The position numbers were made by a program, and so were the translations under genes. Positions 8,598 through 17,446 of a DNA stretch of 64,000 nucleotides are shown here, in pieces. Under the pieces are notes generated by a model, which worked only from the letters and a program-made list of their open reading frames with translations, was not told where the DNA came from and did no database searches. How positions within the stretch are numbered: position 1 is the stretch's first letter; each line of letters starts with the position of its first letter. Source of the DNA: Clostridium ljungdahlii DSM 13528 (GTDB taxonomy: Bacteria; Bacillota; Clostridia; Clostridiales; Clostridiaceae); the NCBI RefSeq assembly GCF_000143685.1, contig NC_014328.1:496001-560000 (forward strand). The letters run 5' to 3'.

Positions 8598-9146
8598 TTG
8601 AAAAAAGAATATTCTCATTCTAAATTCCATGATGTTGAATTAAAAGATTGTAAATATTTGGGAAAAGGCCATAGCGGCATGGTTTATCTTATGCCAGATG
8701 GAAAAGTCCTTAAAATATTTAAAAGTTCAACTAGCTGCAAAGCTGAATTTGATATATTAAAATCTGTAGAAGGAAGTCCCCATTTTCCCAAGGCTTATGA
8801 ATTGGGAGATCATTATATGATAAGAGAATATGTAGGTGGAATGAATGTGTATGATTATATAAAAAAATATGGATTGAAAAGATCCTTTGTACTAAAGGTA
8901 GTAGATTTAGTTGATCATATGAAAAAACTAGGATTTACGAAATTGGAAGTTAGATTTCCACACCTATTTGTTCAAGAAGATGGTACGCTCATGTTGATAG
9001 ACCCGAGAAAAAGTTATGAAGAATATATACCTTATCCTAAGTCCTTTTTTAGAAAACTTAAAAACATGGGACTTCTAGATAAGTTTGTACAAATATTAGA
9101 AGAAGAAAGAAAAGGTTTGAAATGGATAGAATATATTAAAAGATAA
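8598..9146 (+). CDS. Small serine/threonine kinase-like protein
   Basis: 182 residues from the TTG at 8598, chosen because AAAGGAGG lies eight bases upstream. YLGKGHSGMVYLMPDGKVLKIFK is a glycine-rich loop followed by the ATP-binding lysine of protein-kinase-like folds. MIREYVGGMNVYDYI matches the hinge region. The catalytic region reads FTKLEVRFPHLFVQEDGTLMLIDPRKSY. It lacks a plain HRD motif and has IDPR where kinases have DFG, so it resembles RIO/Bud32-like small kinases, or could be a pseudokinase. Cytosolic. Target unknown. Translation may be controlled by the hairpin just upstream. Confidence 0.75.
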   Translation: MKKEYSHSKFHDVELKDCKYLGKGHSGMVYLMPDGKVLKIFKSSTSCKAEFDILKSVEGSPHFPKAYELGDHYMIREYVGGMNVYDYIKKYGLKRSFVLKVVDLVDHMKKLGFTKLEVRFPHLFVQEDGTLMLIDPRKSYEEYIPYPKSFFRKLKNMGLLDKFVQILEEERKGLKWIEYIKR

Positions 9147-9160
9147 GTAGAAAATGAGAG

Positions 9161-9196
9161 AGATTGCAGTTAAAATTGATTAACTGCAATCTTTTA
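9161..9196 (+). terminator. Rho-independent terminator after the kinase-like gene
   Basis: A 13-base stem (AGATTGCAGTTAA with TTAACTGCAATCT), loop AATTGA, followed by TTTTA. A second AT-rich inverted repeat lies at about 9218-9271. Confidence 0.85.
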
Positions 9197-9311
9197 TATT
9201 TAAAATGATTTTTTATAATGTATTTTAAATAAATATGAATAAAACAATGTATTTATTTAAAATACATTGTTTTAAAAATGAATACTTTATTGTAATAATA
9301 TACATTTTATA

Positions 9312-9340
9312 TTGAAATTAGGCATTTTATAAGGTATAAT
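9312..9340 (+). promoter_or_regulatory. Sigma-A promoter for the tandem permease genes
   Basis: TTGAAA (9312-9317), 17 bases, TATAAT (9335-9340). The expected start near 9347 gives a leader of about 260 bases before the first permease, filled with hairpins. Confidence 0.7.
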
Positions 9341-9360
9341 GAATAATGTATAAATTATAT

Positions 9361-9404
9361 AAGGGCATGTAGGTTTGAGTAATTACACCAACTGCATGCC
9401 CTTT
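9361..9404 (+). other. Leader hairpin 1 (possible attenuator)
   Basis: AAGGGCATG near the predicted transcription start pairs with CATGCCCTT; GGT and ACC can pair inside. Four T residues follow the stem, so it might work as a weak terminator. Confidence 0.55.
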
Positions 9405-9453
9405 TGCAATATGGTATATTTTTATGCATTTCATAAAAATAAATGAAATTTAT

Positions 9454-9565
9454 CTGACGGCTATCTACTGTAACGCTCAAACTTCTATCAAAGTAGGAGC
9501 TAACAGTAGATACGCCCCTAGATAATTCATCTAAACTTAGTGGGAGAAACAACCTCCCACTAAGT
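9454..9565 (+). ncRNA. Structured leader RNA element 1 (unassigned class)
   Basis: A closing stem TATCTACTGT (9462-9471) / ACAGTAGATA (9503-9512) encloses a smaller hairpin (GCTC with GAGC). It is followed directly by TACGCCCCTAGATAATTCAT (9511-9530) and CTAA, then by a perfect 12-bp hairpin (9535-9546 with 9554-9565, loop AAACAAC). There is no T-run after it. The same order and similar sequence recur on the minus strand at 52097-52312. It ends about 40 bases before the first permease start. I do not recognise it as a known riboswitch. An IS200/IS605-type end or omega-RNA relic is an alternative. Confidence 0.6.
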
Positions 9566-9607
9566 AAGATTCATTGATACTTTAAACATTAATAAAGGGG
9601 GCATTTT

Positions 9608-11011
9608 ATGAACATTTTTAAGAAAAAGTCGCTTGAACAACTTAGAGATAGTGTAAAAAAGACAGGTTTGAAGAAGAATCTTAAAGCAACAGATATAGCG
9701 GCTTTAGGAATTGGGGCTGTTGTTGGAGTTGGAATTTTTGTAGCAACTGGTGAGGGAGCTCATGCAGCTGGTCCAGGAATCATACTTTCATTTTTCTTAT
9801 GTGGAATAGTAGCTTGTCTTTGTGGCTTATGTTATTGTGAACTTGCTACCATGTTTCCAGTAGCAGGAAGTACCTATTCTTATGCTTATATAGCATTTGG
9901 AGAATTTGTGGCAATGATTATTGGATGGTGTTTAACTGCTGAATATTTAGTTGCAGTTAGTGCAGTTGCGTCTGGATGGTCTGGAACCTTTAGAGGTATT
10001 TTGCAAAATGTAGGGGTTACACTGCCTCATGCTATTAGTGCATCTCCAGCCAAGGGCGGAATAATAGATTTGCCAGCTGTTTTTATAATATTAGTATTAG
10101 CTTGTCTTTTGTACTATGGAATGCAGGAAAGTGCAAAAGTTAATAATATTATCGTTGGTGTGAAAGTATTTGTAATACTCTTATTTATTTTTCTTGGAGT
10201 ATCTCATATAAAGCCATCTAATTATACACCTTTTATGCCTTTTGGATGGAAAGGGGTTTTTACAGGGGCAAGTACAGTCTTCTTCTCATATATAGGATTT
10301 GATTCTATTTCAACTGCAGCAGAGGAAGCTAGAAACCCTAAAAAAGATGTATCACGTGGAATTATAATGTGTCTTATAGTAGTTAGTATACTGTATATTT
10401 CCGTTGCAGTTGTACTTACTGGAATGGTTCCGTTTAAGGAAATAGTTTCAGAAAATGCTGTGCCTGCTGCACTTGCAAGGGTTGGCATTAACTGGGGATC
10501 AGCACTTGTAGGTGTTGGAGCTATTCTTGGAATGATTTCCACTATGATAGCTATGCTTTATGGTCAGATTAGAATATTTATGGTTATGTCTAGAGATGGA
10601 TTACTTCCTAAAGCATTTTCAAAAATCCACAGCGTACATAAAACTCCATATATTTCTACTATACTAACAGGTGTTATAGCTGCCATAATAGCTGGGCTCT
10701 TACCTCTTGATATTATTGTAGAGTTTTTGAGTATAGGTACATTACTGAGTTTTGCAGTTGTATCTATAGGTGTTATTTATTTGAGAAAGGCAATGCCTGA
10801 TATAGAAAGAAAGTTTAAATGCCCGGGAGTGCCTTTTACACCAGTAATAACTGTATTGTGCTGCATCGTACTTTTGGCATCAATGCGTGCAATAACCTGG
10901 ATAGGATTTTGTGTATGGCTTGCTATAGGTATAGTGTTTTACTTTATTTATGGAAGAACCCATAGTGTTGTTCAAAATGAAAATTTGGACGAAAGTTCCC
11001 ATAGCGCATAA
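9608..11011 (+). CDS. APC family amino-acid permease (cationic amino-acid transporter type), copy 1
   Basis: 467 residues, about 12 membrane segments. DIAALGIGAVVGVGIFVATGEGA is the conserved first-helix motif of APC amino-acid transporters of the CAT/YfnA group; GFDSISTAAEEARNPKKDV is the helix-6/7 loop typical of the group. It should take up an amino acid, perhaps cationic or branched, with protons. The cytosolic C-terminus is short. It has a strong ribosome-binding site (AAAGGGGG). The next gene is a close tandem copy, and both are probably expressed from the promoter at 9312-9340. Confidence 0.9.
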   Translation: MNIFKKKSLEQLRDSVKKTGLKKNLKATDIAALGIGAVVGVGIFVATGEGAHAAGPGIILSFFLCGIVACLCGLCYCELATMFPVAGSTYSYAYIAFGEFVAMIIGWCLTAEYLVAVSAVASGWSGTFRGILQNVGVTLPHAISASPAKGGIIDLPAVFIILVLACLLYYGMQESAKVNNIIVGVKVFVILLFIFLGVSHIKPSNYTPFMPFGWKGVFTGASTVFFSYIGFDSISTAAEEARNPKKDVSRGIIMCLIVVSILYISVAVVLTGMVPFKEIVSENAVPAALARVGINWGSALVGVGAILGMISTMIAMLYGQIRIFMVMSRDGLLPKAFSKIHSVHKTPYISTILTGVIAAIIAGLLPLDIIVEFLSIGTLLSFAVVSIGVIYLRKAMPDIERKFKCPGVPFTPVITVLCCIVLLASMRAITWIGFCVWLAIGIVFYFIYGRTHSVVQNENLDESSHSA

Positions 11012-11067
11012 TTAAATTTTAATACCTATTTATATTGCATTTTAAATGCACAAGGATGAGGAAACTT

Positions 11068-12477
11068 ATGAATATTTTTAAAAAGAAACCCATTGATCAA
11101 TTGATGGATAGTGTAAAAAAAACAGATTTAAAGAGAAATCTTAAAGCAAGGGATATAGCAGCACTCGGAATTGGAGCTGTTGTTGGAGTTGGAATTTTTG
11201 TAGCAACTGGTGAAGGAGCTCATGCAGCTGGACCTGCAATTATACTTTCATTTATTTTAGCTGGTATAGTGGCTTGCCTATGCGGCCTGTGCTATTGTGA
11301 ACTTGTAACTATGTTTCCAGTAGCAGGAAGTACCTATTCTTATGCTTATATAGCATTTGGAGAATTTGTGGCAATGATTATTGGATGGTGTTTAACTGCT
11401 GAATATTCAGTTGCAGCTAGTGCAGTTGCATCTGGATGGTCTGGAACCTTTAGAGGCATTTTGCAATCTGTGGGAATTACACTTCCTCAGGCAATTAGTG
11501 CATCTCCATCTAAAGGTGGGATAATAGATCTGCCGGCTGTTCTTATAATATTAATTTTAACAGGACTACTATGTTATGGAATGAGTGAAAGTGCAAAAGT
11601 AAATGATATTATTGTCGGTGTGAAAATATTTATAATACTTCTTTTTATTGTTTTAGGATTATCACATATACATATAGCTAATTATAAACCTTTCATGCCT
11701 TATAACTGGAAGGGTGTTTTTACAGGAGCAAGTACAGTATTTTTCTCTTTTTTAGGATTTGATGCAATTGCTACATCTGCAGAAGAAGCAGAAGATCCTA
11801 AAAAAGGTGTATCAAGGGGAATTATACTATGTCTTATGGTTGTTTGTTTTCTTTATGTTTCAGTAGCAGCAGTGCTTACGGGAATTGTACCTTATAAAGA
11901 GATAATTTCAGAAAATGCCCTGCCTGCTGCACTCCAAAGAATCGGAATAAACTGGGGATCAGCCCTTGTAGGAGTTGGGGCTATTCTTGGAATGATTTCC
12001 ACCATGATTGCTGTTTTATATGGACAAGTTAGGGTGTTTATGGTTATGTCTAGAGATGGGTTAATTCCTAAGGCTTTTTGCAAGATACACAAAACCCATA
12101 AAACTCCATACATTGCTACAATAATAGCAGGTAGTATAGCTGCTGCTATAGCAGGCTTTTTACCTCTTGATATTATTATGGAATTTGTAAGTATAGGTAC
12201 ATTATTGAGCTTTATGGTTGTGTCTGCTGGAGTTATATATCTTAGAAAGGCTATGCCAGAAATTGAAAGAAGATTTAAATGTCCGGGAGTACCCTTTACA
12301 CCTATAGTAACTATATTGTGTTGTTTGGCTCTTTTGGTATCTATGCGTGCAATAACCTGGATAGGATTTTGCGTATGGCTTGTTATAGGTATAGTGGTTT
12401 ACTTTGCTTATGGAAGATTCCACAGCGTTGTTCAAAAAGAGGAAGAACAAGTGCTTCGCCAATTGAAAAGTAAGTAA
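11068..12477 (+). CDS. APC family amino-acid permease, tandem copy 2
   Basis: 469 residues from the ATG at 11068 (GATGAGGA upstream); an earlier in-frame start at 11035 lacks a ribosome-binding site. It is highly similar to the preceding permease throughout, with long blocks of identical DNA such as the region around 11170-11230, so it is a recent tandem duplication. The two differ mostly in the large loops and C-terminus. About 12 membrane segments. The copies may differ in substrate range or affinity. Gap between the two genes: 56 bp, no promoter seen. Confidence 0.9.
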   Translation: MNIFKKKPIDQLMDSVKKTDLKRNLKARDIAALGIGAVVGVGIFVATGEGAHAAGPAIILSFILAGIVACLCGLCYCELVTMFPVAGSTYSYAYIAFGEFVAMIIGWCLTAEYSVAASAVASGWSGTFRGILQSVGITLPQAISASPSKGGIIDLPAVLIILILTGLLCYGMSESAKVNDIIVGVKIFIILLFIVLGLSHIHIANYKPFMPYNWKGVFTGASTVFFSFLGFDAIATSAEEAEDPKKGVSRGIILCLMVVCFLYVSVAAVLTGIVPYKEIISENALPAALQRIGINWGSALVGVGAILGMISTMIAVLYGQVRVFMVMSRDGLIPKAFCKIHKTHKTPYIATIIAGSIAAAIAGFLPLDIIMEFVSIGTLLSFMVVSAGVIYLRKAMPEIERRFKCPGVPFTPIVTILCCLALLVSMRAITWIGFCVWLVIGIVVYFAYGRFHSVVQKEEEQVLRQLKSK

Positions 12478-12493
12478 TTAACAAATAAAATAA

Positions 12494-12537
12494 CCTACGG
12501 TACTTTTTACAGCAGCCGTAGGCTCTTTTATTTTTAA
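12494..12537 (+). terminator. Terminator after the permease pair
   Basis: CCTACGG (12494-12500) pairs with CCGTAGG (12516-12522), followed by a T-rich run. Confidence 0.8.
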
Positions 12538-12704
12538 GTTAAATGGTTAAAATTAAAAAGTGTACAATTAATATGAAATAGAGGCAACAAAGTAAATATA
12601 GACCCTTTATTTTAATAAAAACTTAGTGTAGAGATTTCGATATACTATGATATAATTAGATAAATAATATCACAATTCACATTTATAAATAGGAGGGTTA
12701 TTGC

Positions 12705-14417
12705 ATGAAATGGTTTTCAAACATAAGAATTTTGAAAAAATTGCTGACATCATTTATCATCGTATCAGTATTTACAGGAATAGTTGGAATGATCTCTATT
12801 ATCAAGATGGGGAAAATAAATGGAAATTTGAACAATATATATAATGTAGATTTAAAGGGGACAAATTATCTTCAACAATTAAAGACAAATGTGGTGTTAA
12901 TTAGAGCAGATATGCTTACTCTTGCTGATCCTGTAAACAGGAACAACTTAAAGAATGTAACAAGTGAAATTAGCAGCTCAAAAATTCAGAATAATCAGAT
13001 TATATCAGATTATAAAACTATTATTACAAATGCCGAGCAAAAGCAGCGGTTTGCAGAATTTGAACAATATTTACAGAGCTGGAGAACTTCTCGAGAAAGT
13101 TTTATTAGCTTAATTCAGGCGGGAAATTATGAAGGTGCAAAACAACAATTTGTTAAATCAGAAGGTTATAGGGAAAAGGCATTTAAAGTTCTTGATAATC
13201 AAATAAATTTAAGCATGAAAATGGCTCAAGAAGATTATAAAGACAGTGTAACCCAGTATAAATCTTCCTTTAGCATGATGGTTATTGGAATAATTGTAAG
13301 TATAGTTTGTTCTGTTTTACTTGGATTTATTGTTGCAAAAGATATTAATGCTCCAATTTTAAAAATTAAAAAATTTGCAAATGAATTTGCTGAATTTGAT
13401 TTTTCTTCACCTATAGAAATAGACAGAAAAGATGAATTGGGAGAAGCTGCTTTAGAACTTAACAAAGGACAAAAGAATATAACTGACTTAATTAGAACGA
13501 TTATGGCAAGCTCTGACGAAATGAGCAGTTCTAGTGAAGAATTATCTGCAACGGCAGAAGAACTTTCAGCAAAGTCTGAAGATATGGATAGTTCAGTAAA
13601 AGTTGTAGTAGGAAATATACAGGAAACAAGCGCAGCGTTTGAGGAGATAACTGCATCTGTAGAAGAAGTGGATTCAAGTGTAAATGAATTGTCTGCAAAA
13701 GCTGTAGAAGGAAGCGGTAAAGCTAATGAATCTAAAAAAAATGCTGTTGTTGTACAAAGTAAGGGAAAAGCAGCTATAGAAAAAACGCAGGAATTATATG
13801 AACAAAAAAAGGAGAATATGGTAAAAGCTATTGAAGATGGGAAAGTAGTAGAAGAAATAAAGGAAATGGCAGAAACTATTGCAGGGATAGCGGATCAAAC
13901 CAATTTACTTGCACTTAATGCAGCAATCGAGGCAGCCAGCGCAGGTGAGCATGGAAAAGGTTTTGCAGTAGTGGCAGAAGAAGTAAGAGAACTTGCAGAA
14001 CAATCTGCGGAATCAGTTGCAGGAATTCAAGAGACCATTGTAAAGGTACAGGATGCATTTAAAAATCTTTCTGCAAGTGGCCAGCAGGTATTGGCATTTA
14101 TCAATGAAAAAGTAAATCCAGAATTTAAATCATTTGGGGACATGGGAAAACGATATTATGATGATTCTGAATTTGTAAGTAAGATGTCGGAAGAAATAGC
14201 TGCTATGTCAGAACAACTTACTGCTATTATAGGTCAGGTAAATGAAACAACACAAAGCGTAGCATCTAGTGCACAAAAATCTTCAGAAAGTTCAAATTCA
14301 ATACAGCAGAGTATTGAGGAAAATGTAAAAGCTGTAAGTCAGATAGCTATTACAGCACAAAATCAAGCAGAAATAGCTCAGAGCCTAAACGAATTAGTTC
14401 AGAAATTTAAAATTTAA
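12705..14417 (+). CDS. Methyl-accepting chemotaxis protein
   Basis: 570 residues. Membrane segment 1 (about 10-32), an extracellular four-helix-bundle sensor (about 33-188), membrane segment 2 (about 190-212), HAMP linker (about 213-266) and a long coiled-coil signalling domain. The hairpin tip [20 protein letters not shown], followed by [20 protein letters not shown], is the CheA/CheW contact region. It should sense a chemical outside the cell and steer the flagellar motor through CheA. The ligand cannot be told; the sensor is of the 4HB_MCP type. Start has AGGAGG nine bases upstream. It stands alone between two terminators. Confidence 0.93.
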   Translation: MKWFSNIRILKKLLTSFIIVSVFTGIVGMISIIKMGKINGNLNNIYNVDLKGTNYLQQLKTNVVLIRADMLTLADPVNRNNLKNVTSEISSSKIQNNQIISDYKTIITNAEQKQRFAEFEQYLQSWRTSRESFISLIQAGNYEGAKQQFVKSEGYREKAFKVLDNQINLSMKMAQEDYKDSVTQYKSSFSMMVIGIIVSIVCSVLLGFIVAKDINAPILKIKKFANEFAEFDFSSPIEIDRKDELGEAALELNKGQKNITDLIRTIMASSDEMSSSSEELSATAEELSAKSEDMDSSVKVVVGNIQETSAAFEEITASVEEVDSSVNELSAKAVEGSGKANESKKNAVVVQSKGKAAIEKTQELYEQKKENMVKAIEDGKVVEEIKEMAETIAGIADQTNLLALNAAIEAASAGEHGKGFAVVAEEVRELAEQSAESVAGIQETIVKVQDAFKNLSASGQQVLAFINEKVNPEFKSFGDMGKRYYDDSEFVSKMSEEIAAMSEQLTAIIGQVNETTQSVASSAQKSSESSNSIQQSIEENVKAVSQIAITAQNQAEIAQSLNELVQKFKI

Positions 14418-14426
14418 ATGCAAAAG

Positions 14427-14468
14427 GAAGTCAGTTCTACTTCGAAGAAGATGGAACTGACTTCTTTA
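14427..14468 (+). terminator. Terminator after the chemotaxis receptor gene
   Basis: GAAGTCAGTTC pairs perfectly with GAACTGACTTC, followed by TTTAATT. Confidence 0.85.
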
Positions 14469-14727
14469 ATTGTGAGCTAATTTGGTATGTAGAAAAATAT
14501 TATTATCTTTTGTAAGAAAGTTACATAAATTTTCCACTTGGACTGTTTCATTTTGATTTTATAGGTGATATAATTAGCATAAATGGTATTTTTTCTACTA
14601 TAATTAAGAATAGTCTCTCATAAACGTTCATATAGTACAATAATTGTTAATATAATTTATATATACATTTAACAAAGTTAGTGTAATAAAATGTAATTAT
14701 TAATTATATGGAAACGGGTGGAAATTT

Positions 14728-15666
14728 ATGAAGAATTTTAATGAAGACAATGAAATTAATGAAAACCAGCTAAAAAATTTAATTATGATGAACTATACTC
14801 TAAGTTTGGAAAGAGAAATAAAGGAACTCAAAAATGATGCGAAAAAAAATAGTGAGAAATTAAATGAATGCCAGGAACTCAATAAAAAAATTTTGCAGTT
14901 TATATATGGGTTATTTCATGAACTTAAGACACCTTTAAATGTTATTTTTTCTGCAGCACAGGTAATGTCATTGTGTACGGAATATAAAAATGGAGGAATT
15001 TTAGAGAAACAGGGTCAGTATGTTAAAATAATCGAGCAAAATTGTTATAGACTTATGCGGCTTATAAATAACTTACAGGATTTAAGTAAATTGGATTCAG
15101 GATTCGCTAAATTGGAGTTGCACAATAGAAATATTGTAAGTTTTGTTGAAGATATTACTTTATCTTTAATTCCTTATGCTAAAGGAAAAGGCATAAATTT
15201 GATTTTTGATACCAATGTAGAAGAGAAGACAATGGCTTTAGATTACAATAAAATAGAGAGAATTATTCTAAATTTACTTTCAAATGCAATTAAATTTACA
15301 CCTGAAAAAGGTACTATATGCATAGGGGTTGAAGACAAAGACGATAATGTATATATAAGTGTCAAAGATACAGGTATAGGAATACCTGAGGACAAGTTTA
15401 AATTTGTATTTGAGAAATTCAAGCAGTGTGATAAGTCACCTATAAATGGTAAAGTTGGAAACGGTATAGGACTTTATCTTGTAAAATGTTTTACTGAAAT
15501 GCACGGAGGCAAAGTTAGCGTAAAAAGTACTGTAGGAAAGGGAAGCACATTTACTGTAAAACTTCCTGTTAAAGTCATAGAAGAAAAATTCAATAATATA
15601 ATTTCTAGTGAAAATATGGATGAACAGCTCAGCATAGAGTTTTCAGATATATGTCCTAAAATTTAA
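14728..15666 (+). CDS. Soluble histidine kinase (orphan)
   Basis: 312 residues with no membrane segment. An N-terminal coiled coil (about 15-55) leads to the HisKA domain with the phospho-accepting histidine in LFHELKTPLNVIFS (about residue 71). The ATPase domain shows the N box NLLSNAIKFTP, G1 box DTGIGIPEDKF and G2 box GNGIGLYLVK. All catalytic motifs are intact. There is no partner response regulator next to it. Orphan kinases of this kind in clostridia often feed Spo0A phosphorylation, but that is inference here. About 260 bp of AT-rich sequence precedes it, with nothing else recognised. Confidence 0.88.
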   Translation: MKNFNEDNEINENQLKNLIMMNYTLSLEREIKELKNDAKKNSEKLNECQELNKKILQFIYGLFHELKTPLNVIFSAAQVMSLCTEYKNGGILEKQGQYVKIIEQNCYRLMRLINNLQDLSKLDSGFAKLELHNRNIVSFVEDITLSLIPYAKGKGINLIFDTNVEEKTMALDYNKIERIILNLLSNAIKFTPEKGTICIGVEDKDDNVYISVKDTGIGIPEDKFKFVFEKFKQCDKSPINGKVGNGIGLYLVKCFTEMHGGKVSVKSTVGKGSTFTVKLPVKVIEEKFNNIISSENMDEQLSIEFSDICPKI

Positions 15667-15754
15667 TAAGGCAGCTTTTGATTCCATGCTATAGAAATGT
15701 TTATTTTACAAATTATAAATGTTATAATTGTTGTGGTAAAAAGGCGGTGATAGT

Positions 15755-16627
15755 ATGGATGAAATTGCAGGAACTGGATGTGATATATTAGTTCCTTTTA
15801 ATGAAAGAAAGCCCTTAAAAGAGATAGAACATAGTATTACAAAAAGATATAGAAAGCATATATGGTCTAAATTTGTAAGGGCAATAAGTGAGTTTAAGCT
15901 AGTAGAAGAAGGAGATAAAGTTGCAGTAGCAGTGTCTGGTGGAAAAGATAGCTTGACAATGGCTAAATTGTTCCAAGAACTTCAAAAGCATTGGAAAGTA
16001 AATTTTAATTTAGAATTTATTGCTATGGACCCAGGGTATCATGAAGATATAAAAAAGCTTTTAATTAGTAATTGTGAGTATTTAAATATTCCAGTGCACA
16101 TTTTTGAATCCGGTATATTTAATGTAGTAGATAATATCGCAAAAGATTATCCTTGTTATATGTGTGCAAAAATGCGTAGAGGTGCACTGTATTCTAAAGC
16201 AAAAGAACTTGGCTGCAATAAGCTTGCACTTGGGCACCACTTTAATGATGTTATAGAAACAACTCTTTTAAATATATTTTATTCGGGAAGTTTTAAAACC
16301 ATGATGCCAAAGCTAAGATCTCAAAATTATGAAGGAATAGAACTTATAAGACCTCTTTATTATGTAGAAGAATCTTATATTGAACGCTTTATACAATCAA
16401 GTGGTATATGGCCTCTCAATTGTGCCTGTATGGTTGCAGCAAAAAGAATAGGAAATAAGCGTTATGAAATTAAGGATATGATAAAGAAGTTGAAAAAGGA
16501 TTTTAATAAGGATATAGATAAATTAATTTTCCATGCCACTGAAAATGTAAATATAGATTCTATATTAGGCTGGGAAAAAGATGGAGAAAAACATTCATTT
16601 ATAGAATCTTATGAAAGAAATAGTTAA
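15755..16627 (+). CDS. PP-loop ATPase of the TtcA family (tRNA 2-thiocytidine-type)
   Basis: 290 residues. The PP-loop AVSGGKDSLTM (about 64-74) binds ATP and adenylates the substrate. PCYMCAKMRRGALYSKAKELG gives the CxxC that in TtcA proteins takes part in the iron-sulphur site and sulphur transfer; LGHHFNDVIETTLLNI is the next family motif, and a third cysteine pair occurs in NCACM. The family thiolates C32 of some tRNAs; some clostridial members are of unknown target. The first 40 residues are an extension beyond the usual TtcA start. Start has GGCGGTG seven bases upstream. Confidence 0.82.
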   Translation: MDEIAGTGCDILVPFNERKPLKEIEHSITKRYRKHIWSKFVRAISEFKLVEEGDKVAVAVSGGKDSLTMAKLFQELQKHWKVNFNLEFIAMDPGYHEDIKKLLISNCEYLNIPVHIFESGIFNVVDNIAKDYPCYMCAKMRRGALYSKAKELGCNKLALGHHFNDVIETTLLNIFYSGSFKTMMPKLRSQNYEGIELIRPLYYVEESYIERFIQSSGIWPLNCACMVAAKRIGNKRYEIKDMIKKLKKDFNKDIDKLIFHATENVNIDSILGWEKDGEKHSFIESYERNS

Positions 16628-16700
16628 TAATTGAAAGACGAAAATTAAAAAAATTGTGAGCTATCAACTGTCAATTGTCAGTTATTGAAGGGTGTGTAAA

Positions 16701-16970
16701 ATGCTGAAAATATGGGGAAAGTTAGTTAAGCACAATAAAATAGTAAAAGATGAAGTAGTTGCATTAGAGGGCGGAGAAAATTATCAGGAAAATTTAAAAA
16801 GTTGTATTCTGGAATTATGCAGGAAATTTGACATTGAAAAGCCTTACTGGCTTCCTGCTAACTTGGAAGAATATAATAGGAGAAGTAAGACATCTTTTAA
16901 TTCAGATAATTTTATAGATGAATTTGAATTTGATAAATTTGAAATAGAAGAAATTGATGATGAAAAATAA
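16701..16970 (+). CDS. Small acidic protein of unknown function
   Basis: 89 residues from the ATG at 16701, with GAAGGG eight bases upstream; the GTG at 16692 overlaps that site. It reads MLKIWGKLVKHNKIVKDEVV, contains ILELCRKFDIEKPYWLP and ends in a very acidic tail (EFEFDKFEIEEIDDEK). No signal peptide or known domain. It lies 73 bp after the TtcA-like gene, with a run of AACTGTCAATTGTC-type sequence between them, and is followed at once by a terminator. Function not recognised. Confidence 0.7.
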   Translation: MLKIWGKLVKHNKIVKDEVVALEGGENYQENLKSCILELCRKFDIEKPYWLPANLEEYNRRSKTSFNSDNFIDEFEFDKFEIEEIDDEK

Positions 16971-17003
16971 AGAGATCCTATGAAAAGGAACTCTTTATTT
17001 TTT
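16969..17003 (+). terminator. Terminator after the small acidic protein gene
   Basis: AAAGAGATCC pairs with GGAACTCTTT (one mismatch), followed by ATTTTTTAC. It begins at the stop codon. Confidence 0.85.
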
Positions 17004-17039
17004 ACACTAAAAAATTGTGAACTGTGAATTGAAGAAATT

Positions 17040-17420
17040 CTAGTCAAAAATAGTCACAAATTTTACAGAATATATGTCTGCTAGCTCTCTTGTATTTGTC
17101 TCTTCATTTCTTATTATTATATAGCTAATTCCCACACTGTCCAATGTTCCTGCACGATCCTGGAGTGTTCCTGTACCCAAAAGGAAAGTTACTCTTACTC
17201 TTTTACCTATTTGGGTTCTTAAGTAACCTTGAGTGTAATTAGTGTCCTGCTGTACTGGAGAACCTGGAGCCATTTCAAAAGGACTAGGGGATGGCGTTGG
17301 TGGAGGAGATGGCATTGGTGTTTGTCGAATTTCATCACTGGAGTCAAATTCAGGCATTTCTGGTTCGGGTTCAGGAGTCATGGGCATAGTTCTAAAGTAA
17401 TTGGGATAATTTGAAATCAT
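17040..17420 (-). CDS. gerQ: GerQ-like spore coat/germination protein
   Basis: 126 residues from the ATG at 17420, with GGAGGT seven bases upstream; a longer frame to 17450 overlaps the previous gene and lacks a site. The N-terminal half is proline-rich and acidic (EPEPEMPEFDS, PMPSPPPTPSPSP), as in coat proteins. The C-terminal 60 residues (IGKRVRVTFLLGTGTLQDRAGTLDSVGISYIII) resemble the GerQ domain. In Bacillus GerQ is needed for CwlJ to reach the coat and gerQ follows cwlJ, exactly the order seen here. The symbol rests on that context plus weak sequence similarity. Confidence 0.65.
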   Translation of the reverse strand: MISNYPNYFRTMPMTPEPEPEMPEFDSSDEIRQTPMPSPPPTPSPSPFEMAPGSPVQQDTNYTQGYLRTQIGKRVRVTFLLGTGTLQDRAGTLDSVGISYIIIRNEETNTRELADIYSVKFVTIFD

Positions 17421-17446
17421 TAAAATACCTCCATATTTATTAATAA

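Noticed and set aside
9355..9552. 65-codon minus-strand frame in the permease leader
   Set aside because: It is antisense to the hairpins of the leader and has no ribosome-binding site. A transposase remnant was considered but no TnpA/TnpB motif could be seen.
9454..9607. T-box, lysine or guanidine riboswitch before the amino-acid permeases
   Set aside because: None of the conserved motifs (for example the T-box GGTACCGCG core) is present; left as an unassigned structured element.
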